Source: Actinomycetota bacterium
GTDB taxonomy: Bacteria; Actinomycetota; Humimicrobiia; Humimicrobiales; Humimicrobiaceae
Assembly: GCA_018897225.1 (NCBI GenBank)
Contig: JAHILC010000225.1
Span: 1 to 5,497, forward strand
DNA: 5,497 nucleotides
Reading direction: 5' to 3'
The translations under genes were made by a program, and so were the position numbers. The notes under the pieces are model-generated. The model ran no database searches, had not been told where the DNA came from, and saw only the letters and a list, made by a program, of their open reading frames with translations. Positions 1-4,658 of this stretch are shown here, piece after piece (the first letter of the stretch is position 1; each line of letters begins with the position of its first letter).

Positions 1-936
1 AACTGCCCCGATATTTTCATCAGCAAAAACTGTTATAACCCTTACGACTGCCCCCTGAAACAGGTCTGCTGGAGCCATCTGCCCAAAAACAATGTTTTTG
101 AGCTCTACAGGGGCAAGGAAGTTGCCTGTTATTTTTACCAGAACGGGATTATTGAAATTTCACAAATAAACGAAACTTCAGCGCTAAACGATATACAGCT
201 GAGGCAGTACAGAGCTGTAAAAGGAAACGGCAAATCTACTGATAAGGACAGGATCAGGCAATTTTTAAAAAAACTGCAGTACCCTTTATACTTTCTTGAT
301 TTTGAGACATTTGCAACTGCAATTCCGTTATTTGACGGTTTGAAGCCCTACCAGAATATCCCGTTCCAGTTTTCGTGCCATATTATGCAAACTCCCGACG
401 CCAAACCTGGAAACCTTTATTTTCTTGCCGAGGATGACGCAGCAGATCCGAGAACAGGCTTCCTTGAAAGTTTAAAAAAAGCTTTAGGCTATGATGTTAA
501 CTATGATGATAACCGTTCTATTAGTCCTACCACCGGCTCAATCCTTGTTTATTATGAATCCTTTGAAAAGAATATCCTCAAGGAACTTGCAAAACTATTT
601 CCTGAACACAACTGGTGGGTAGAAGACGTCATAGAGCGGATTGTCGACCTATATGAGCCTTTCGGCAAATTCTATTATTATAGCTCCGAGCAGAAGGGGA
701 GTGCATCACTTAAGAAAGTCCTGCCTGCCCTCACCGGAATAAACTATGACGAAATGGAAATAGGTAACGGTCAGATGGCTAGCATCAGATACCTTAATAT
801 TACTTTTCTAAAGGGTGAAAAAGAACCGGATAAAGCACATATAGAGAAAATAAGAAAAGATCTGCTTGACTACTGCGGTCTTGATACAGAAGGAATGATT
901 TTTATTTTAAGGGAGCTTTATAAAATTGCAGAGTAA
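1..936 (+). CDS. DUF2779 protein, 3' part: Cas4-like Fe-S cluster plus DnaQ-like exonuclease domain
   Basis: The 5' end lies outside the window; 311 residues are readable from base 1 in frame 1 to TAA at 934-936. Visible residues 11-28 carry CxxxxxCxxxxxC followed by WSHLP (Cys11, 17, 23, with another Cys at 2). This is the cysteine cluster that closes the Cas4-like PD-(D/E)XK region in DUF2779 proteins and probably binds an Fe-S cluster. From residue 95 the DnaQ-like DUF2779 domain starts: YFLDFET (Asp100, Glu102) is the exonuclease I acidic motif, then PYQNIPFQFS, a middle motif VYYESFEKNIL, VDLYEPF (Asp216) with GSASLKKVLPAL, and a final YCxxDTEGM (Asp295). Family knowledge suggests a nuclease acting on nucleic acid; substrate and role are uncharacterised, and any part in defence is inference. 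The PD-(D/E)XK catalytic residues would lie upstream. A TTG at 340 is internal to the domain, not a start. G+C is about 43-50% in the first 120 bases, above the next genes. Confidence 0.85.
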   Translation, partial: NCPDIFISKNCYNPYDCPLKQVCWSHLPKNNVFELYRGKEVACYFYQNGIIEISQINETSALNDIQLRQYRAVKGNGKSTDKDRIRQFLKKLQYPLYFLDFETFATAIPLFDGLKPYQNIPFQFSCHIMQTPDAKPGNLYFLAEDDAADPRTGFLESLKKALGYDVNYDDNRSISPTTGSILVYYESFEKNILKELAKLFPEHNWWVEDVIERIVDLYEPFGKFYYYSSEQKGSASLKKVLPALTGINYDEMEIGNGQMASIRYLNITFLKGEKEPDKAHIEKIRKDLLDYCGLDTEGMIFILRELYKIAE

Positions 937-1022
937 ATAGTAATATTTTCACTCAAATTGTCTTATCATATCTCAATAGCCCAATAAGGAAAAAATTAAT
1001 GAAAAATGGAGAATAATTTTAA

Positions 1023-1730
1023 ATGATTAATTTTGGAATAAGGCAATCATTTGATAAAATCGAACAAGTTGAAGATAGATACTCAGGTTTGAGTATATCC
1101 ATAGAACTTGCTTTGCCCTATTACTGGGATATATACGAACCTGTCAGAGTGCATTTGCCAAGTATTGCCCAAAAGATTAAATCCTACGGTACGAAAGTTT
1201 TAGGTATTCATGCTGTCCAGGCGCCTATTACAGATGAAAAATTTAAAGAATGGGGCAAGGAGATAGTTGATTTTGCCATGGCTTTAAAAGTAAAAAATAT
1301 TACATTGCATCCAAATAATGTAAATGACAAAGTCACTGCACAAAAAAGAGCTCTTCAAAATTTTGAGTATTTCTCCAACTTATATAATGATGAAATTATT
1401 TTTTGTATAGAGACTTTTGAAGGTAAAAGGAGGGTATTTAATCCTGATGAAACAGCTGCATTCAATTTACCAATGACACTTGATACTTCACATATACGAA
1501 ATAATGAAAAGATATGGAGTCTGCTTAAAAATTATAAAGAAAATATTTTAAATGTACATCTTTCAGGCAGAGATAAAAGCAGCCAGCACTTACCAATAGA
1601 TGCTTTTTGCAAAGAAGTATTGGGTTATTTGGTCAAAAATAATTGGAAAGGCAATGTGATATTGGAGTATCTGTTTGAGTTCCATGATCAATTAATAAAT
1701 GATTTAGAACTTTTAAAGATGCTCTATTAG
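1023..1730 (+). CDS. TIM-barrel metalloenzyme, sugar phosphate isomerase/epimerase (AP endonuclease 2) family
   Basis: This 235-residue protein shows the metal-ligand pattern of the xylose isomerase-like / endonuclease IV superfamily in the right order: His63 (GIHA), His96 (TLHP), Glu130 (CIET), Asp154 and His157 (LDTSH), His179 (VHLSG), His189 (QHLPI) and Glu215 (LEYL). Each sits at the end of a predicted barrel strand. Members are cytoplasmic and use divalent metals to isomerise or epimerise sugars, or to cut DNA at abasic sites. Here the Asp of the endonuclease IV D-x-H motif is replaced by Ser187, and the protein is shorter than typical endonuclease IV, so an isomerase-like role is more likely; the substrate cannot be read. 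The ATG is preceded by GGAG at 1008-1011, an 11-base spacing, slightly long. The gene lies 86 bases after the DUF2779 gene and 135 before the SEC-C gene, so an operon is not evident. It is markedly AT-rich (about 27% G+C in 1261-1320). Confidence 0.83.
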   Translation: MINFGIRQSFDKIEQVEDRYSGLSISIELALPYYWDIYEPVRVHLPSIAQKIKSYGTKVLGIHAVQAPITDEKFKEWGKEIVDFAMALKVKNITLHPNNVNDKVTAQKRALQNFEYFSNLYNDEIIFCIETFEGKRRVFNPDETAAFNLPMTLDTSHIRNNEKIWSLLKNYKENILNVHLSGRDKSSQHLPIDAFCKEVLGYLVKNNWKGNVILEYLFEFHDQLINDLELLKMLY

Positions 1731-1760
1731 ATATATGATATTTACTGAAATAAATGTATA

Positions 1761-1809
1761 GAGCCTAAATAGATAATAAAAAACAGAGCTGAATAGATTA
1801 TAAAAAGCA
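1761..1809 (+). repeat. Imperfect direct repeat, two units of 25 and 24 bases
   Basis: Bases 1761-1785 and 1786-1809 both begin GAGC and continue with a close variant of AATAGATwATAAAAA ending in CA. They differ at a few positions and by one indel. A weaker third copy may follow at about 1823-1840. They fill the AT-rich spacer between the TIM-barrel and SEC-C genes. They could be a degenerate regulatory array or simple AT-rich drift; no clear -35/-10 pair or terminator was seen in this spacer. Confidence 0.45.
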
Positions 1810-1865
1810 TACAATATAACAGAATAAGATAAAATCTACAGGGAAGAATGTAAAGAAGGAGTCAG

Positions 1866-3506
1866 ATGAAAAATAAAAATCATCCCCCAAATAATAAAAA
1901 TCATCCCTTAAATAATAAGACAGAATCTTACAAACCTGGAAGAAATGATCCCTGTCTATGCGGCAGCGGGAAAAAATATAAGAATTGCTGCCTGAGTAAA
2001 AAAGAGACAGTCAATTTAAGCAATTACAGATATAACAGATACCTTGAAATCAGGCAATCAGCAACTATTAAGGTATTTGACCTTGGTATCGAGAAATTAA
2101 AACTTGAAGCGCCTGAATCGGCATATTATCTTTTTGATTTTCTTTTATTTCATCCTGATAAAAAAAATAAAATAAGAAATGAACAGGAATTTGAGGATTT
2201 TGTAAGAGATACATCTTTACTTTTATATACTCACGGCTACCCGATATTTGAAATGGATTTCGATGACGATAATTATGGAAAAAATATAGAAACAGATGAA
2301 TTCGGGTTTGACTTTATAAATACAGAAGATGTGTATGATAATTATTTGTGGAAATATTGCCTGAAGAATTACCCGGATAGATTTACAGATGAGGAGAAGA
2401 GATTCCTTGAGTCATTAAACCAGTCAGTAAACGGGTTTTTTAAGGTGCTCAGTATCAATGATAAAAACGGTATAGACAATTTCAGTACAGGAAATTATCC
2501 GGTTGTTGAGGTTGAGGATATTTTTACGAAAAAACACTACAGCATAATAGATAAGCAATTAAGCGAAGGAGTTGTAAAACATGATATTATTTCGGGCTTG
2601 CTTGCTCCTTACGAGATGGATGCAGAGCAAAATTCTGCCCGGCTCACAGATCTGTATGTTATGGAAGGCTCACCCCCAATACTTTATCCTCCCTTAGATG
2701 AACCATTGTTACTTGAGATGGTCAAAGAATACTGCCGGATCTACAGGAAAGAATATAAAATACTATTTGATAAGAAGGTAGATTATTCAAAGATATTAAA
2801 AGATTTTCCAGTAATTATCTATCTGGTTTCTGTCCATTATTTTTATCATATAATATCCAGACCATTGCCGAAGTTGGTAAATTATGATAAGGAAGAGATG
2901 ATTATGTCGACAAGCGCCTATAAGGTAATTGACAGGGAAGAAGTAAAAATGAAGCTGATAAAATTAAATGACATCAGGATTGTAGAGGAAACTAAAAAGC
3001 AAATAGTATTTTCATGGTCTAATGAAAAAAACACTATTCTCGGTACAATCTTTTTAAAAGAAAAAAGCCTTGCATTTGAGACAAATTCACTTGAGAGACT
3101 TGAAAGGTTTAAGAAAAAAATTCAAAAATTACCTCTGGAATTTCAAAAAACTGATTATACATATATAAATGATCTTCTTAGCCAGTCTTCAAAGAATAAA
3201 CTAAAAACTGCTGAGGCAAAAAAAGCAGAAAAAAAAGAAAAGCTGGAAATACCGGAAGCTGAACTGGAAAAATTTGCCCTTAAGTGGTGGGAAGATTATT
3301 ACAATGACTGGGTAAATACAAAGATCCCCGCTATAGGCAATATAGCCCCATTGGAAGCTGTTAAGACAAAAGAAGGAAGAAAAAAGGTTGAAGCATTAAT
3401 CAATGATTATGAAAATAAAAATTTGCATGCTTCAAATAAGGAAGGTAATGGCATTAACATCCAGAAATATTTTAATCCGGACGAACTAAGAAAAAGATTG
3501 CTTTAA
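1866..3506 (+). CDS. SEC-C zinc-motif protein, 546 residues, function unknown
   Basis: Residues 24-42 hold a canonical SEC-C motif, PGRNDPCxCGSGKKYKNCC, with Cys30, Cys32, Cys41 and Cys42 as zinc ligands. This is the module at the C-terminus of SecA, used for zinc-dependent protein contacts, but also found at the N-terminus of many uncharacterised proteins. Residues 210-250 (VVEVEDIF then GVVKHDIISGLLAPYE) and 391-418 (ILGTIFLKEKSLAFETNS then LERLERF) resemble segments I recall from large SEC-C proteins. Residues 467-516 (ALKWWEDYYNDW, then IPAIGN, PLEAV and EGRKKV) form a C-terminal element common in that group, loosely like the DUF2384 toxin-binding domain. A Lys/Glu-rich linker near 451-464 is encoded by A7 and A8 runs. 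The start is secure: AAGGAG at 1856-1861, four bases before ATG. No signal peptide or membrane segment is seen, so it is probably cytoplasmic. Molecular function is unknown and it is not SecA. Confidence 0.88.
   Translation: MKNKNHPPNNKNHPLNNKTESYKPGRNDPCLCGSGKKYKNCCLSKKETVNLSNYRYNRYLEIRQSATIKVFDLGIEKLKLEAPESAYYLFDFLLFHPDKKNKIRNEQEFEDFVRDTSLLLYTHGYPIFEMDFDDDNYGKNIETDEFGFDFINTEDVYDNYLWKYCLKNYPDRFTDEEKRFLESLNQSVNGFFKVLSINDKNGIDNFSTGNYPVVEVEDIFTKKHYSIIDKQLSEGVVKHDIISGLLAPYEMDAEQNSARLTDLYVMEGSPPILYPPLDEPLLLEMVKEYCRIYRKEYKILFDKKVDYSKILKDFPVIIYLVSVHYFYHIISRPLPKLVNYDKEEMIMSTSAYKVIDREEVKMKLIKLNDIRIVEETKKQIVFSWSNEKNTILGTIFLKEKSLAFETNSLERLERFKKKIQKLPLEFQKTDYTYINDLLSQSSKNKLKTAEAKKAEKKEKLEIPEAELEKFALKWWEDYYNDWVNTKIPAIGNIAPLEAVKTKEGRKKVEALINDYENKNLHASNKEGNGINIQKYFNPDELRKRLL
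1872..1913 (+). repeat. Tandem 21-base repeat inside the SEC-C gene (two copies)
   Basis: Two head-to-tail 21-base units, 1872-1892 and 1893-1913, differ only at CC versus TT in their middle; AATAA of a third copy follows. They encode NKNHPPN then NKNHPLN directly after the start codon, placing a flexible Asn/His/Pro-rich tail before the SEC-C motif. Because the unit is seven whole codons, copy-number changes by slippage would keep the reading frame. Confidence 0.85.
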
Positions 3507-3507
3507 A

Positions 3508-3561
3508 GTATGTATTAACATACAGTCTACTCTAAAATAGACTATTCTTAAGCAGACTATT
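3508..3561. repeat. Small palindromes and a direct repeat after the SEC-C gene
   Basis: A perfect 6-base inverted repeat, GTATGT-ATTA-ACATAC (3508-3523), begins two bases after the SEC-C stop. A second, AGTCTA and TAGACT (3524-3529 and 3538-3543), follows with an 8-base loop. AGACTATT occurs twice (3539-3546 and 3554-3561). The stems are short and AT-rich with no T-run, so this is a poor intrinsic terminator. It may mark a decayed element edge next to the remnant at 3575. Confidence 0.4.
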
Positions 3562-3574
3562 AAAACATTATTAT

Positions 3575-3862
3575 GATGAGTCAACCTCGCAGAAATCCGG
3601 CAGCCAAAAGCCGAAAAAGGCGGCTCTTGTCAGCATAGCAGGCTCCACCGGCAGCCTTGCAGCTCAGGTAGAAAAGGCAGTTGCCCTTGCAATCCTGAAA
3701 ACTTTTGGTACTGTCGATAAGATCCAGAACTACAGCGTCTGGAGTCAGCCCCAGATAGCCCGTGCGGTTGAGCTTGAGCTTGGCGCCAGGAGCATCGCTG
3801 AGATCAAGATAAGTATAGAAAATGTAAGGGACATTGATCATATTATTGAAAACCTTGCATGA
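3575..3862 (+). pseudogene. Start-less coding remnant of unknown family, 3' end intact
   Basis: Frame 2 is open from 3536 to TGA at 3860-3862 and becomes protein-like from about 3590 (KKAALVSIAGSTGSLAAQVE, then AILKTFGTVDKIQNY, IARAVELELGARS and EIKISIENVRDIDHII). No ATG, GTG or TTG in frame precedes it and there is no ribosome site, so it looks like the 3' end of a truncated gene. ATG-ATG at 3573 is in frame 3 and stops at a TAG near 3636. G+C is about 51% over 3601-3840, against 27% in 3901-3960, with codon use (AGC, CTT, GGC, CAG, GAG) like the DUF2779 gene. I do not recognise the family; the tail could form a small alpha/beta or ACT-like fold, but that is a guess. The opposite strand also has an 86-codon open frame (3581-3841) that looks less natural (Cys-rich, no ribosome site). 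Confidence 0.45.
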
Positions 3863-3900
3863 GATTTAAAATTATGTTCTACAAACAAAATTGATTTTAT

Positions 3901-3953
3901 TTGAATTGTTCAATAGACAGATTTAGAACTAGACACTATTATACTATAATGTC
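3901..3953 (+). promoter_or_regulatory. Candidate promoter with palindromes upstream of hicBA
   Basis: TTTAGA at 3922-3927 and TATAAT at 3945-3950 are separated by 17 bases, a fair sigma-70/SigA-type match (consensus -10, 4 of 6 at -35). Transcription would start about 110 bases before hicB. An imperfect palindrome at 3932-3953 (arms starting GACA and ending TGTC, 8 of 11 positions paired) covers the -10, and TTGAA-TTG-TTCAA lies at 3901-3913; either could be an operator. A second TATAAT at 4014-4019 is nearer hicB but has no convincing -35. The rest of 3863-4054 is AT-rich with nothing else recognised. Confidence 0.35.
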
Positions 3954-4056
3954 ATCGTATTATTATTCTTGATGCAATAAATTCTTAATACATAAGATAG
4001 TTTATTCTGGGAGTATAATATAAAAAATATATATGATTCTAAAATAAAATTTATAT

Positions 4057-4060
4057 GGAG
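4057..4060 (+). promoter_or_regulatory. Ribosome binding site that sets the hicB start
   Basis: GGAG lies six bases before ATG at 4067. An in-frame ATG at 4055 overlaps this site and has no Shine-Dalgarno sequence of its own, so the 4067 start is preferred. Confidence 0.7.
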
Positions 4061-4066
4061 ATAACA

Positions 4067-4258
4067 ATGTATACAAAAATAAGAATGGTTTATTGGAAGG
4101 GTGAAAAATTTTGGTTAGGTAAAATTCTTGAGCATCCTGAAATTATGAGCCAGGGCGAAACCCTCAAAGAACTCGAAGACAACCTTAGGGATGCATACAA
4201 ATTAATGTTAATGGATGATGTGCCCTCAAATTACCAGCTAAAAGAAATCTCAGTATGA
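4067..4258 (+). CDS. hicB: HicB-family antitoxin, short form
   Basis: This 63-residue protein is a minimal HicB: the motif WLGKILEHPEIMSQGETLKE, then LEDNLRDAYKLML, covers the partial RNase H-like fold that binds and blocks HicA. Classic longer HicB proteins add a C-terminal ribbon-helix-helix or helix-turn-helix DNA-binding domain. Here the protein ends at YQLKEISV, with no room for one, so self-repression of the promoter is not expected from this chain alone. It precedes its partner, the reverse of the classic E. coli hicA-hicB order. Its TGA overlaps the hicA ATG in ATGA (4255-4258), so translation is probably coupled. The start at 4067 is chosen for its GGAG site rather than the in-frame ATG at 4055. 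Confidence 0.88.
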   Translation: MYTKIRMVYWKGEKFWLGKILEHPEIMSQGETLKELEDNLRDAYKLMLMDDVPSNYQLKEISV

Positions 4259-4449
4259 AACGTAATGAATTGCTGAAACAATTAAATAAAGAAGGTTGTA
4301 TATTTTTGAGAAGTGGATCAAAACATGATATTTATATAAATCCAAAAACTGGACAAAAACAAGCAATTCCAAGGCATTCAGAGATTGATAATTCACTTGC
4401 AGTATTACTCTGCTTGTTGAGCCTTTTTTCACGCAAAAATTCCGATTGA
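4255..4449 (+). CDS. hicA: HicA-family toxin (mRNA interferase), altered C-terminus
   Basis: This 64-residue ORF starts inside the hicB stop (ATGA overlap). Residues 1-51 match HicA: MKRNELLKQLNKEGC, then FLRSGSKHDIY with the expected catalytic His24 of the G-S-x-H motif, NPKTGQKQAIPRH and SEIDNSLA. HicA has a double-stranded RNA-binding-like fold and cleaves mRNA, halting translation until HicB binds it. Family members usually finish with a short basic helix (LA, then roughly KxIxKxLxI). Here residues after LA, from about 4400, read VLLCLLSLFSRKNSD, which does not fit. The total length is near normal, but the last helix appears replaced, by a frameshift or by junction with the repeat-like DNA that follows. 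The toxin may be inactive or weakened; the intact antitoxin and His24 leave this open. No strong ribosome site precedes it, consistent with coupled translation from hicB. Confidence 0.82.
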   Translation: MKRNELLKQLNKEGCIFLRSGSKHDIYINPKTGQKQAIPRHSEIDNSLAVLLCLLSLFSRKNSD

Positions 4450-4616
4450 ACCCTTCACTAACCGTCCCAAATGGTGTTTTTTGCAGGTGAAAATTCCTCA
4501 CTTTTGCAAATATTTTTCCCCAGGCACCAGTGGGGAATTTTTTTACAACCATTTACATCACCCTGGCTAACATTGACGCAGAAAATGGCATGAAATCCTT
4601 CAAAGGTTTTTTATAA
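4400..4616. other. Non-genic segment: structured repeat-like DNA or decayed gene end
   Basis: From the point where hicA departs from its family, frame 3 reads without a start: a stretch including FFTQKFRLNPSLTVPNGVF, TGA at 4488-4490, then 41 open codons including IFPQAPVGNFFTTIYITLAN to TAA at 4614-4616. The opposite strand is also open over 4250-4552. Several pairings are possible: TTTGCA (about 4479-4484) with TGCAAA (about 4505-4510), GTGA (4487-4490) with TCAC (about 4498-4501), and the terminator hairpin. Both-strand openness with nested hairpins suits a dispersed intergenic repeat. A frayed gene remnant is the alternative. No terminal inverted repeats or target duplication could be defined. 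Confidence 0.35.
4516..4544 (+). terminator. Rho-independent terminator downstream of hicBA
   Basis: A 7-base stem, TTCCCCA (4516-4522) with TGGGGAA (4531-4537), closes an 8-base loop and runs directly into seven T residues (4538-4544). The T-run lies only on the + side, so it ends + strand transcription, most likely of hicBA. It separates that unit from the transglycosylase gene, which would then need its own promoter. Confidence 0.75.
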
Positions 4617-4646
4617 ATTGCTTTTTAATGGTAAAATTTTCAGCAT

Positions 4647-4650
4647 AGGA
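4647..4650 (+). promoter_or_regulatory. Ribosome binding site that sets the mltG start
   Basis: AGGA lies eight bases before ATG at 4659. The other in-frame ATG, at 4650, overlaps it and would have no usable site. A possible -10 (TAAAAT, 4633-4638) lies too close to the start codon and lacks a -35, so no promoter is called here. Confidence 0.55.
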
Positions 4651-4658
4651 TGAAAAAA

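Noticed and set aside
340..936. Separate 198-residue gene starting at TTG 340
   Set aside because: The frame is open to base 1, and the DFET motif and cysteine cluster of the same family lie upstream; the TTG codes an internal Leu of the DUF2779 domain.
1..936. CRISPR-associated cas4 gene
   Set aside because: The cysteine cluster is Cas4-like, but the DUF2779 exonuclease domain and the absence of any CRISPR repeat or cas gene argue for a stand-alone DUF2779 protein.
1761..1840. CRISPR-like array between the TIM-barrel and SEC-C genes
   Set aside because: The units are contiguous, degenerate and AT-rich, with no unique spacers between conserved repeats.
3581..3841. Minus-strand 86-codon reading frame
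   Set aside because: It mirrors the G+C-rich remnant, is Cys-rich with unnatural texture and has no ribosome site; the + strand reading looks better, though neither is proven.
4055..4066. hicB start at ATG 4055
   Set aside because: It overlaps the GGAG site that is well placed for ATG 4067 and lacks its own ribosome site.
1..4449. A coordinated novel defence system of nuclease, TIM-barrel, SEC-C and HicBA proteins
   Set aside because: Intergenic gaps of 86, 135 and about 560 bases, differing base composition and no shared logic give no direct support; co-occurrence in other genomes would be needed.
4250..4552. Minus-strand 100-codon reading frame
   Set aside because: It lies antisense to hicA and the hairpin/terminator segment, with no ribosome site and no recognisable domain; probably a by-product of both-strand openness.
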